Source of the DNA: Hymenochaete sp. R1
Taxonomy: Eukaryota > Basidiomycota > Agaricomycetes > Hymenochaetales > Hymenochaetaceae
Direction: 5' to 3'
Assembly: GCA_019400425.1 (NCBI GenBank)
Contig: JAFREE010000065.1
Location: 62,001-126,000, forward strand
Length of the DNA: 64,000 bases
Below are positions 1 to 10,824 of the stretch, piece after piece (position 1 is the first letter of the stretch; each line of letters starts with the position of its first letter). A program made the translations under genes and the position numbers. The notes below the pieces were generated by a model. It was not told the origin of the DNA. It worked only from the letters and a program-made list of their open reading frames with translations, and searched no databases.

Positions 1-499
1 GAATGATTTTGGTAAAACCGAAAGACTTGTAGTTGACAAGGTTGCCGAGCACCTATTGATTCATTCAGGGACAAGTCTCAGCCTCATACTTTATACGAAC
101 TTTTCGGGCAGTGTGAATCGACTCACCTGGGATGTGTAGAGTAAAACATCAGTCCAGTCTTGTTCATTCAATCCAGACTTGGACTGGAGTTCCTTCAGAT
201 CTGCCGGTCTTCCTTTGTCGCTGAACGTGAGGATGAGGAGATCGTAGAGAGAAGTTGCTTCTGGAGTCCATTGTTCCTGGATGATACGGGCGCCAGCCCA
301 ACTTGCTTGAGAGACGTAATGCGTATACTTTTTCTCCTTGGAACTATAAGCTATATCAGTAGTACCAGACACTGTGTCTGAACGTATTCAGTTACAATTA
401 CCTGAGCTGTGCAAACGCGCCGGAAGCGTTCAGACCACAGAAGGGCGTACGCTTGTCAGCGTAGAAGCGTTCGATGTTTAAGGCTGCAGCAGAAGCCAT
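1..499 (-). CDS. DPP3: Dipeptidyl peptidase III, 5' part (3' end outside window)
   Basis: Zinc metallopeptidase (family M49) that releases dipeptides from the N terminus of short peptides, normally cytosolic. Visible exons, read on the minus strand: 499-402, 343-127, 52-1. The translation starts MASAAALNIERFYADKRTPF and carries the family's N-terminal features: a segment reading YVSQASWAGARIIQEQWTPE, then LYDLLILTFSD, and the conserved block VLGNLVNYKSFGFTKII at the window edge. Both junctions are GT-AG with introns of 58 and 74 nt. The catalytic HELLGH-type motif lies beyond the left edge and cannot be checked. The start at 499 was chosen because it is the first ATG next to recognisable DPP III sequence; the frame remains open upstream. 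Its 5' end faces YME1 across about 285 bp, so the two probably share a divergent promoter. Family assignment is secure. Confidence 0.9.
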
Positions 500-783
500 T
501 GAACGATTATGTTGACCAGTCAATGATACACGATGATGGGATGGTAATCGAGGACGAAGATGGGGATGGAGATGTTGTGTACCGTGACGAAGCCATCTGT
601 ACATGTGATGCGATATGATCGATTTTCTGGATACTGGGGGAATTAACTTGAATGGGCTCGGAGCGTCGCACTTAGCGCTGTGAGAGGCACAGAGTCCGGA
701 TATAGCCGAGCCGGATAGCCGAGACCGTTGCCGTCGCCGAATTGAGCCGGGAGTGAGGACATCGTCAGCGATCGGCAAGTTCT

Positions 784-3700
784 TTGGCGAACTCCTCCGT
801 CAGTCAGTCCTGCTCGACTCGAGTCCGACATCGTCTTCTCCATCGTCTCCGGCGTTGTCGACATCCTCGACACATGTTTGGGCTGAACTTGCGTATAACG
901 CGCCCTCCGTCGTCGTTCCTGCCTGCACCTTCTTTGTCTTCCAACGCAGTTTATACTTCTCGATCGCTCGTGTACCTTGCAAGCAGTTCGCGTCTTCGGC
1001 CGTGTTATAGTGCTCCCTATTTTCCTCCTTCCCCGTCTCTTTGGCCTTCCCAATCAACATTTTTACGATATGCTAGACATGCGTCTACCGCATCGTTCCC
1101 ATCGGCGTTTGCCGTCAACGTCATAACTCGTCTTGAGGCTCTCGCTGATGCTGATCCCAATGACCTTGAAGCTCAGCTGAGGCTGTTTCGGATGCTTCAC
1201 AGTCAGGATAGAAAGGCGGCCTGGAATGTTGTAACGAGCCGTTGGCAACGTATGTGCGAACTTGTACGTATTCCGCTCATGTCTACATGTTCCTTATGAT
1301 TGATACCCGTGTATAAAGCATCCATCGTCCCCATTACTAGCCTCGGACGAAGCATTTCAATATTATACATTGGCTCTCATAAAGTCAGGACGCTCTTCAG
1401 ATATTGATTCCGCTGCGCAGAGCCGAGACGAACTTTTAAAAGCTCATCCCCGTGCACCTGTATCGGAATCGAACCACCAGGACGTATCGACACCAAATCA
1501 GGCGTCCTCTTCGACAGCACCGTCCGCTTCTTCTCATAGCAAGGAGCTTGCGCAGTCTGTCATTGCTGCTAATGAATCGTCGTCTCCCCCTCCCATTCGG
1601 CCCTCTCCCGATGCACGGGATTTCTCTGGTGGTACTGGTGCTGCAAGAAATGGCGTGGTTGCCAATGCTACGGGTGCTGGCTCTTCGGACTCGCCCATAT
1701 ATGTTTCTATTGCTGAATGTAAGCGATTTACATCTCCATTCAGTTTTTGCGCCAAATTGATGGATTTTTACAGCCCGCGGTGAGTTTTGGAAAAAGATCA
1801 TTAGGAATGTGTCATTCTTTGCAATCGGTGGATTTTGTAAGTGTCTCCTGGCTTTCGCGTCAATCAATGGCTGGACATTGTCCTAGTTATTCTTGTTGGC
1901 CTCTCGCTTTTCTTGGAAAATTCGAATCTCCTAAGGACTGGTCCGAAAACATCGGAATTCGAACCTATGAAGGGAAAGACAGTCAAGTTTAGCGACGTAC
2001 ATGGAGTAGACGAGGCAAAAGAAGAGTTGAAGGACGTCGTCGACTTCCTCAAAGACCCGACCGCGTTCTCAACTCTTGGTGGCAAGCTTCCCAAAGGCAT
2101 CCTCTTGACAGGCAGTCCAGGTACCGGAAAAACCATGTTGGCTCGAGCTGTCGCCGGTGAAGCAGGCGTTCCCTTTCTGTTTGCATCTGGTTCCGAGTTT
2201 GAGGAGATTTTCGTTGGTGTTGGAGCAAAACGGGTCCGGGAATTATTCGCAACCGCAAGGAAGAAGCAACCGGCGATCATCTTCATCGATGAACTGGATG
2301 CCATTGGTGGGAAACGGAGTAATCGTGATCAACAACATCTCAAACAGGTGAGGCAAAACCCATCTCCAATGCTTGGGTAAACCCGGAGCTTAAATTTAAT
2401 CATAGACATTAAATCAACTTCTCGTCGAGATGGACGGTTTCGTACAGTCTGAAGGCGTTATTGTCATTGCGGCTACCAATTTCCCGGAGTCTTTGGATCA
2501 GTGCGAAGTTCTTCGTTGAATGCGTTATAATCCCCATCTAACCCTTCTATCAGAGCTCTTATTCGCCCGGGACGATTCGATAGGACAATCGGTGAGAGAG
2601 AGAAAAGACATTTATGTATGATGATTTTGTTTTTACATTCTGTCATAGCTGTGCCCCTTCCTGACGTGCGAGGACGAGTGCAAATTCTCAACCACTTCAT
2701 GAAGAATGTAGTTAGTGGTATTGGTATGTCATTTTTGTTCCTGATCTCGTAGTTGATTCCTTACAACTGGGTGAAGACGTTGACGCGATGGTACTTGCGA
2801 GAGGTACCCCCGGGTTCTCTGGTGCCGAACTGCAGAACATGGTCAAGTTCGTATCATCTTCTTTGACTTAAGCCAATTCTCTAATGCTTTTACCCTAGCC
2901 AAGCTGCCATTCAAGCGTCAAAGGAAGGCGCTAAAGAAGTAAATCTGAAACACTATGAATGGGCAAAGGTGAGATACGCGTAGCTCAACTCAATCCGTGT
3001 CTAACATCAGACTATTTTCAGGACCGGATCATCATGGGTGCCGAACGGAAGACACATTTCATCGATCCCAAAGACAAGAAATCTACTGCGTATCATGAGG
3101 TATGCAGCTCACTACGACATGTATTGAAAGTATGTCTGATTTGGTCCACATGTTCTCAGGGAGGGCACGCACTGGTCGCAATGTACACTGAAGGCGCAAT
3201 GCCACTGCATAAAGTTACTTGTGTTACGCGTGGACACGCACTTGGATTGGTATGATACTTTTCTTTATGTATTTACTGTATTTTCTTACTGTCACTTTAG
3301 ACTCAATTTCTGCCCGAGAACGATAGAGTCTCCGTCACATTCAAGGAATACCTAGCGTCAATTGATGTTGCAATGGGAGGGAGGGTCGCGGAAGAAATCA
3401 GTAAGTTGTTCCTAGATTGTCGTAGCCTAGTCCGCGAATGATCTTTTCAACAGTCTACGGAACGGAGAACGTCTCAAGTGGTGCTTCCAGTGACATCCGA
3501 AACGCGACCCGAACTGCGTCTGCTATGGTTAGGGTAAGCGTTTCCTATCCTCATCGAAGACTTTTCATTGAATCCTTCTCACCAGCAATACGGCTTTTCG
3601 GATAAAGTGGGGCCTGTATTCCATCATGACAACGATAGTACGATTAGTCCGCAGAAGAGAGAGATGATAGAATCCGAGATCCAGAGGTAAAATTTTCCGT

Positions 3701-4057
3701 TTGGCAAGCATCTTGTAAATGAGCTGATGTCATCGCAGGTTAATCATTGAGGCTCAGGATCGTGCTCGCTTCCTGTTGAAGAATAAAGAGGAAGAACTAC
3801 ACAAAGTAAGTTTAGTATATGATTAAAAATGGAGGCTAAACAGCTAACTAATTATTTCTAAAAAGTTGGCAAATGCACTTGTCGAGTACGAGACTCTTGA
3901 TCTAGAAGAAGTCAAAAAAGTCATCAAAGGCGAACCTATCCGAACAGTAGAAGAGAAACTCCTCGAGGTTATTCAAGAGCCTGACACGCCCGAATCTAAA
4001 CCAGAACCTTCATCGATTCCGGAACCCAATGCCCAGCCCATTGCTAGTGTATCATAG
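784..4057 (+). CDS. YME1: Mitochondrial i-AAA protease (FtsH/Yme1 family)
   Basis: ATP-dependent zinc metalloprotease of the inner mitochondrial membrane with its active site in the intermembrane space. Exons: 784-1263, 1319-1718, 1774-1836, 1887-2347, 2406-2500, 2554-2591, 2649-2723, 2777-2846, 2899-2968, 3022-3099, 3160-3249, 3301-3400, 3454-3533, 3586-3686, 3739-3805, 3866-4057; total 819 codons plus stop. An Arg/Ser-rich N terminus suits a presequence. One hydrophobic segment ([17 protein letters not shown]) precedes the AAA domain. Walker A GSPGTGKT lies near residue 390, Walker [13 protein letters not shown] near 444, an RPGRFDR arginine-finger region follows, and the zinc motif HEGGH is near 609, split by the 3100-3159 intron. 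ATG 874 is an alternative start (789 aa). The acceptor at 2776 is preferred over one at 2752, which would give a 29-nt intron. High confidence in function. Confidence 0.93.
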
Positions 4058-4793
4058 ACTTCCCCCGCTCTAATTCTAATTTAATATTTTTTCTTCGCAA
4101 TTATGTGCTTTTTTTGCAAGCTCTGCATACCTTCGACGAGTACACGAATATTTGTCAAGACTAGACACATTTCCAGTACTTTGATAGGGTAGTTAATTTT
4201 TGTGTATCTGAGTCCGTCGCTCTGATATCGGAATAAAAATCGATTCAAGTTTGAGTAGTGAATCTCAGAACTTCGTTTGCATGGGCGCAGATAGACTGGT
4301 TGTAAGTCAGACACTGGCACATCTGTCGGTTGGTACACTTCATCTTTCTACTGCTTATTACTTGTACGTTCGCTGGCTGTGCATTTAAATTTGTATTCAG
4401 AAATATTACACGCGCCTTTAGATACCCACACTTTGTATCATTCCACTCACACCGTCACTGATAGAGCCGCAACTCCTCGACGAGTGCTCCGAGCTGTCAA
4501 ACTTGAACTCGGGTCGACAGAAATGTGTACCGTGTTTCATTACGCTACTGAGCCGACAATAGGTCTGCACAGGTCATTCGGAATAGCTATTAGCTCACCC
4601 AGCTTTGTTCGACTTCTCCTGTTCTGCTGTTCTCCGCAAATAAGGAAGCATTTCTCGAGGACAATTCTCCCTCATTCCCGCAAAGACCATCAACCAGAAT
4701 AACAGCGTGGACATTATCTCCATTTCTCTGATTTCTAAAGCTGAAGCCTCCCTTCCTGGTCATCGTTGACTGGATTCCTCAGGGTCTCGAAAC
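4058..4793 (+). other. Intergenic region, YME1 to LOG1
   Basis: About 735 bp between the YME1 stop and the first LOG gene. It holds the 3' end of YME1 and the upstream region of the next gene. The only open frames are short and match no family I recognise. No RNA gene or repeat seen. Confidence 0.5.
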
Positions 4794-6163
4794 ATGCACG
4801 CTCGGCCTCTGAATCTGACTCGACTCGAGCACGCGATCCTTCGCCCATGGACTCTAAGTACTTTCACTGCTACTCTTCCATCCATCACCAGGGCAAACTC
4901 CACCTCTGCCATCTACGCCATGTCATCCGCGAATACATCGAGACCTTCAGGCGTCGCCGTCTACTGCGGCTCTTCACTTGGAAATCAGGAGGAGTATCGG
5001 AAAGCTGCAGTGTGTAAGTGCATACCATCTGTTCCGTTCGCGGGCTTTGATGCTTACTCTGACTCACGCGGGTGGTACTTAGCTGTAGGAGCTAGCTTGG
5101 CCCGCGCTAAAAGGCTGCTCGTGTATGGTGGAGGAGCGAAGGGAATTATGGGCATCGTGTCTGGTGAGTCCAAGTTGCATTTATCGACCTATCATGGAGC
5201 TTCCTAAATCATGTACCACATCAGGCTCGGCTCTAGAACATGGAGGGGAAGTCACTGGTGTCCTGCCTTATGCCATGTAGTGCGTGTCCATGAACGATTT
5301 GCTTTTGGAGCACAATGCGAAACTTATCATACGTTTCCTAGTTCTGCTGGAGGGGAAAAGTGAGCTGGATTTGAGCTCATCGACATACTTTCCCCAACCA
5401 ATACCGAATCTGTCCTTCTTTTCAGAGAGAAAACGACCAACGAGATCGAAGCTAGTGTGGACATTAGAGTAAATATGCATGGGAATGAGAGAGTGATTAT
5501 CACGTTTGCATTGTCTTATATATCGATTTGACTTACCTTCCTCGATTTCAGCTAAAGACAGTACGTCCTATTTTTTTTCGGAGTGACTACATAGCAACCG
5601 TTGCGATACTCCCGGCAGGTCATTGTGAGCTCGATGCACGAGCGTAAAGTGGAGATGGCTTCGCGGGCTGGAGGTTTCATCGGTCTTCCAGGTGGATATG
5701 GTACCTTCGAAGAAGTGTTCGAAGTGACCACTTGGACGCAGCTGGGAATTCATGAAAAACGTGTGACCTCTCTTTCGTTTCTCCTTTTCATTCATTGTGA
5801 CTCAAAATCATGTTGGAACTTAGCTGTGGTACTTCTGAACGTGCTTGGATTCTATGGCCCGTTAAGGGACATGATCCGAAACGGCGTCAAGGCGGGATTC
5901 ATTCAGCCGTCGAACGAAAAATTGATTACGTTTGTGGATGGGCCGGACGATGCAACGGAGCACGGGGCTTTTGATTGGGGCAAAGGTAAGACAACCTTCC
6001 ACGATTTTCGTTAATATTATTTCTTTCTGAATTGTCTCTTTTAGCTGCTCTAGAAGCCCTTGACTCTTGGAATGGCGAGGAAAAGGTAGTTTATTCCTAC
6101 GATTGGACGAAAGCTATGCGCGCAAGTGGCGAGGAGATAAGTAGCGGATTACAGAATAGCTAA
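4794..6163 (+). CDS. LOG-family phosphoribohydrolase-like protein, copy 1 (canonical motifs)
   Basis: Member of the LOG/'lysine decarboxylase-like' Rossmann family; in plants and several microbes LOG enzymes release free cytokinin bases from their riboside monophosphates. Exons: 4794-5013, 5083-5163, 5225-5279, 5342-5359, 5426-5468, 5552-5560, 5619-5760, 5824-5985, 6045-6163 (282 aa). ATG 4920 gives 240 aa, the usual family length; the extra 42 residues have little acidity and could be a targeting sequence. Family motifs intact: [12 protein letters not shown] near the N terminus, [11 protein letters not shown], the SMHERKVEM block holding the catalytic Arg, PGGYGTFEE with the catalytic Glu (near residue 166 from the long start), then LGIHEKP. 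Exons of 18 nt and 9 nt were needed to keep frame and match the family. Tandem with a diverged paralogue 1 kb downstream. Substrate not provable from sequence. Confidence 0.88.
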
Positions 6164-7154
6164 AGCTTCTTGATAAGTAATCCGTGCACAAAACATGTTT
6201 ATACTGATAAAGTGAAGCTGTCTATGAGCATTAGAGACGATGTCGAAAGGGTACCGTATGACTCGGATGACCTCAAACTACGCAGTTGTCACCTTTCAAG
6301 CTGCTCCTCGCATTGTGTACGGTGTCCCAGCTTACTGCCAGCAAGTGCCATGGAAGCCGGAAGAGAAACACTTTCAGAGAAGTTTTGGTCCCGAACTCGG
6401 TCTCCGGTCTCTGGCAAACCCTTCAAAGGTCCTCCTATACTCACGAGAACAGGACCTACGAGTGCCACGCGTGGCGAATTCCTCCGCCAATACTAATTTT
6501 TCAAATTTTGTTCCAGTTGTCCGATTTTGAAAATACTAATCTTGACGATTGGCTCAGGCTCTATGACCTGGAACTGGAAACGTGGCTGAGGCCTGCTTCC
6601 AGAAAAAAGCGTATATGCGCCGTATGCTCGATTTAACATCTACGCCGAATTTGAGTGAACGGGCTGAGGTGCACTAGTATTCGTGTTGATACGTAAATGT
6701 GGCATTGATGCATGCTCGTTCCACGACTTTCCGGCCCTCTAATAACAAAACACGTGTTCAGTGCGTGCATCTTGTTATTCGCAATCCTTCATCAATACAT
6801 GTCGTTGAGGCTACTCATAAGTTTATTTGCAGCTTACGTCTCATCGTTCACCTTTTTTCATAGTAATAAGTGGCAACTGGACTATCGCAACAGGTTACTG
6901 CTCGACCGCGCTTGCGGCGGGAAGAGCAAATGAGCTTTAAGTGTTGGTCCTCCTTCCTTCCTCTACGAGCTACATTCCTTCCTGTTATCGGGACAGAATT
7001 GCGCATTCCCCCGGGGATTTGAAAGTGTATTCGGCGCTCCTTCTTTGTCAGGCCTTTTTCGCCACCGCTTCCTACAAGCCAAGCGCGCCAATCACTGCAG
7101 AAATACGCATATAAATCGCTCAACCTCAATCTATCTTCCCACCATTCACTCACT
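6164..7154 (+). other. Spacer between the two LOG-like genes
   Basis: About 990 bp without a recognisable gene. Several overlapping plus-strand frames around 6240-6640 reach about 100 codons but have no family resemblance and conflict with one another. The right end is the promoter region of the second copy. Confidence 0.5.
7110..7116 (+). promoter_or_regulatory. TATA-like element
   Basis: The sequence TATAAAT sits 38 bp before the ATG of the second LOG-like gene, followed by a pyrimidine-rich leader. The short distance would imply a very short 5' UTR, so the element may be fortuitous. Confidence 0.3.
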
Positions 7155-8339
7155 ATGTCACAGCCTATCTCGCATGTAAAGCCCAGGAAGAAATGTGTTG
7201 CTGTCTTCAGCGGATCTTCCTTAGGCAACTCTTCTGCTTTTCAGATGGCAGCCAAATGTTCGCCCTCAGTCTTTTTTTTTGATTTTCTCGTGCCATTCTA
7301 AACAAAAGTTCGCTCCTTCAGCTTTGGGAAAGGCGTTGGGTGAGGATCGCTATCGCGTTCTCAACGGCGGCCACAGGGATGGCCTCATGGCCAAAATAAT
7401 AAGTGAGCACAAGCAGCACATCAGATGATCATTCATGAATAGTGGTTTTGCAGATGCCACGTTGGATACTGAAGGCGGAGAGACTCTGAGTGTAATACCA
7501 CGCGCGATGTTTGACGCGGGTGGAGAACAGTGAGGCTTTGTCCCATTGACCAAAAATCAATTTATCTAATTTCATACGTCCGCTGCACAGAGACAAGGTA
7601 CAGCAATCAAGCGCCAATAAGGCAATCCAAGAAGAGGTGAGAGAATGTTCATATATCAGAGACTTTGAAAGCTCACTCGTTACCCTCTCACCGATGCCTT
7701 CTTTTCTTATAGGTCAGCAAAAATGAACCGGTGTGTTGAGAACGGTTGAGAGGTCATCCATATCACTTACATGCATCTATGCAGGATCATAAAATTGTGC
7801 ACTCGGCACGCGAACGATTGATGACTATAGCGTCAGAGGCAGATGCCATTTTCTTCCTCCCTGGTGGCTTTGGGTCCTTCGAAGAAATAATGGCAATGCT
7901 CGCATGTACGCAATTAAAGATACACGAGAAGCGTGAGTGATGTTTCCTTTGTAAAGATTTTCGTAACGAGCTGAGGTCCAAGTTTGACTAGCTATCATAA
8001 TTTTGAACGTCAACAACTTCTACCATCACTTGATCAAGCAAATCCAGAAGAGTGTAGAAGCTGGTTTTATCCACGAGTCTTGCGCCCTGGAGAAATTGGC
8101 CGTTATTGTTCAACCAAGTGATGTCTCGGACTCTGACTGGGGGTTAGGTCTGTAATCAGTATATGCCACTTTTTTTTGGAGAGTTGACAATCGCTTCTGT
8201 TCTTTTAGCTGCTTTGAAGGGCCTAGAACAATGGAAGGCTGACAACTTGAACTTAGTGAAGAGAGAGGTTAAATGTGGATACGAATGGAAAAAGTACTCC
8301 AAGGCCGACAGTGGATTTGGATTATATCAGTTTAGTTGA
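7155..8339 (+). CDS. LOG-family protein, copy 2 (diverged active site)
   Basis: Paralogue of the preceding gene. Exons: 7155-7257, 7322-7402, 7454-7529, 7591-7636, 7713-7730, 7785-7932, 7992-8147, 8209-8339 (252 aa). The fold markers persist (CVAVFSGSSLGN at the N terminus, LPGGFGSFEE near residue 133, KIHEKP after it), but the GGG loop has become LNGGHRDGLMA, the RKxEM block is SARERLMTIA (Arg kept, Lys and Glu lost), PGGxGT has Ser for Thr, and the Trp of TWxQLG is gone. At least five intron positions and phases match copy 1, including GAA xA|A after GGE and C|CT within HEKP, so this is an old tandem duplication. The 18-nt exon (VSKNEP) occupies the place of the 9-nt exon (LKT) of copy 1. 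It may have altered or lost the enzymatic activity; no stop or frameshift is visible. Confidence 0.82.
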
Positions 8340-8591
8340 ACTACTACACGTAGTTTATCAATTACGGCTTAATTTATATTTTCTCGATTACACTTTACAA
8401 GGCAGAATGTAGAACTGAGTCAAATATAGGTGATAGTTATGATATGCTGATCGATCAAAGAGACTGATGTTAAAGAACGGAAAAGATGGTCCACGGATTG
8501 GTGAAGATGCTTTCCACTCGAAAACGTGGGATACTAAACTGGCGGTTGTCGCGTACCGACGCCGCGTCGGACGCGCCTATTGACTCATTGA

Positions 8592-8658
8592 GGCCCCGTT
8601 CGGTGCGCGCGTCACGCAACAAAAAGTGCTTTTTGCTTTTTGTTGCCGCGTTCCCACG
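8592..8658 (+). repeat. Left terminal inverted repeat of the MITE-like element
   Basis: Matches the reverse complement of 9184-9250 at 66 of 67 positions by direct reading; the one mismatch is near the inner end. It contains an internal hairpin around an A-rich/T-rich core. Confidence 0.85.
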
Positions 8659-9183
8659 ATGTTGGCCGGGAAGTACGGGAGAGGCCAAAAAGCAGAAACG
8701 AGCCAACCTGAGGAGTGTGAGAATATTAATTGCAAGAGCGCGCGCGAGAGGAGGGCAGAGTTGATTCATCTTCCCTTCCCCTCTGATTTAGAGCCATATG
8801 CACATTTATACTAAATTCCACAAACAAAGTTGTCCCAGAAAAAATTCAGTAGATACCCCTGCCTCTGAACTTTCAGGGGAGTTTAATTCTGCGCAGAAAG
8901 CCTAAGAATTGTGTTCTGTGTAAGCTTTCGAAAGATGCAGATGAGTCTTCACACACTCAATTTTTGCATTCGGTGCCATGTAGACCATACAATTCTTATT
9001 TCTTTGCTTTCAAATATTGCATACAATTAGATTATGAAGGTATACATATGCATAAATAGTTTTGTAATTTTATCTATTTTTTGTGGTGAGATATTGCCTA
9101 TGTCCGTTTGCCCGTCCTCCTGCGGGAGGCAAGCAAAAGTGGTTGCACCGAACGACCACTTTTGCGTCTCGCGCTTTTTGCGC

Positions 9184-9250
9184 CGTGGGAACTCGGCAAC
9201 AAAAAGCAAAAAGCACTTTTTGTTGCGTGACGCGCGCACCGAACGGGGCC
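9184..9250 (-). repeat. Right terminal inverted repeat of the MITE-like element
   Basis: Reverse-complement partner of 8592-8658. Its outer end is 51 bp from the RAD1 start codon, so it lies in the RAD1 promoter or leader. Confidence 0.85.
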
Positions 9251-9272
9251 TGAGGCGCGCTAGTAACACGCG

Positions 9273-9298
9273 CCACCACCACCACCATCATCATCATC
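9273..9298 (+). repeat. Short CAC/CAT trinucleotide run
   Basis: A CCA/CAC tract running into CAT repeats, between the MITE-like element and the RAD1 ATG; probably in the leader. Confidence 0.7.
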
Positions 9299-9301
9299 GT
9301 C

Positions 9302-10776
9302 ATGCCCAGAAATGCGAGCGTGTTAAAAGCCACTGTGCCCGATATCAGACCAATCTCAAACTTCCTACGCGGCATTTGTCTCAACAACTCCAATCAGCGA
9401 GCACTCATGACCATAAACGATACTGGAATACAAGTATTCGTTCAAGAAGCACGCACACTTTTAGGTTCGTAAATGTAAACGCGCCTACCTCTTGATTGAT
9501 GATATAGATGTTGTGATGGTGCAGGAATTGTATGGCTAGGGAAAGACTTGTTTGATGAGTTTGAGTACACCCTTGAAGATATAGGTCCCGATGGCGAAGA
9601 TCAAGAGGGCGAATCTGCGACGGCGTTTGGCTTCCAGCTGCACACGCTCTTAGAATGTCTCAACATCTTTGGCACTGCGTTCGGACCTACAAGCTCTCAC
9701 AAAGCAAATAAACCTAACTGGAGGCGAACAGACACTCCGGATAACGACGAACAAGACACGAACCGAAGGGAACTGAGAGCAGGGCAATCACGAACTAGAG
9801 AACAAGATATTGGCAACGCAAGGATTGATTCCTTTTTCCCTCGAGCTGAAGGTAAAGGGACTGGAATGCGGCTATCATACGATGGGCAAGGGTATCCTCT
9901 GTCGCTCCTTTTGTATGTCACCTCATGGTTCATGGTTCCTCATTCCATACGTTGGTTCACGCTTTCAAAGAGCTGAAAGTTACAACGGCCCAACTACAAC
10001 CTGCGAACTTGCCACATACGAAGCTGACGAGTACCTTGAGATTCCTATAGACAGTGAAAACATGTAAGTGAAAACAATGGCTGTTTGATTTGCACGGTAC
10101 TGAGTCTCCCGCAATAGACTTATGAAGTGCATCCTCAAGGTATCGCTTACTGATTAAATTTTTCATTTTCATTTTCATTTTCTTATGCTAAACAACGTTC
10201 TACGTACAATAGTCTTCGTGGCTCCGTGATGCCCTCTCTGAAGTCGACCCAACGTGCGATAAAATCATATTTATCGGAAAGCCTTCTATTTCACAGACCG
10301 AGACTCAGAGAAATACCTCTCGTCCTCAGCTACGCATACATACTATAGGGCCTTTTGGTAGTGCAGAAGTAAGTAAATGCTCTAGTTAACTTGAGAATTA
10401 TGTCAACCACAGGGGCACATTAAGATGGATTTCCCGAGCGATAAAGAAGTGTTAGAGATATTTGAATGCGATTCGACTGTCTCTTTTAGGTGCGTAAAGT
10501 GGATCGGTAAAGGTGTTGATAATACCGAAGCACGTCCAGCTACAGATTTTCTCTCATTTCAAAAGTAGTCCGTGCCCTTCAAAACTCTAACAAATCCTCG
10601 ATCCGTATCGACACGCAAGGAGTGCTTAGCTTTCAATTTCTATCAAATACACCGAGCCCAAAATCCGGGACATCTGTCAGTACCATCGTAGAATTTAGAG
10701 TGAGTCAATACGAATGTGATAAGGCATCCCTTTCTAACCACGATAGCAGTGTTTGTCCATTGAAGATAATGAATAG
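9302..10776 (+). CDS. RAD1: DNA damage checkpoint clamp subunit Rad1 (9-1-1 complex)
   Basis: PCNA-like subunit of the Rad9-Hus1-Rad1 ring that loads at damaged DNA and activates ATR-type kinases. Exons: 9302-9464, 9525-9912, 9971-10063, 10118-10139, 10213-10368, 10413-10489, 10546-10699, 10750-10776 (359 aa). Family blocks seen: an N terminus ending EEARTLL, then DLFDEFEY, LHTLLECLNIFGT, GPTTTCEL, and near the C terminus FSLISKVVRALQNS. Residues about 120-165 form an acidic, charged insert that is probably disordered. The acceptor at 9970 was preferred because it yields LLLAESYNGPTTT, close to other Rad1 proteins. The 22-nt fourth exon is in frame. The promoter region carries the MITE-like element. 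Confident family call. Confidence 0.88.
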
Positions 10777-10824
10777 TGTACAGGGAAATTGATGTTCGAT
10801 AACAAATCACGAATATCTAACATG

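Larger units (their letters stand above)
8592..9250. mobile_element. MITE-like element with 67-bp terminal inverted repeats
   Basis: A 659-bp segment bounded by near-perfect inverted repeats, flanked on both sides by the trinucleotide TGA (8589-8591 and 9251-9253), a possible target duplication. The termini begin GGCCCCGTTCGG, reminiscent of PIF/Harbinger (Tourist-type) ends, which also produce 3-bp duplications; canonical duplications there are TTA/TAA, so the class is uncertain. Each arm holds its own hairpin (a GCAACAAAAAG arm pairing with CTTTTTGTTGC). There is no transposase; frames inside are short. The element lies between the second LOG-like gene and RAD1 and ends 51 bp before the RAD1 ATG. 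Confidence 0.65.

Noticed and set aside
6848..7228. 126-codon minus-strand frame overlapping the start of the second LOG-like gene
   Set aside because: Antisense shadow of a well supported exon and promoter; sequence without family resemblance.
8470..8814. Frames inside and beside the MITE-like element
   Set aside because: They translate the inverted repeat itself on both strands; no transposase or other motif.
9273..9298. CAC/CAT run as a His-tract coding region
   Set aside because: It precedes the RAD1 ATG and the frame reading through it has no support.
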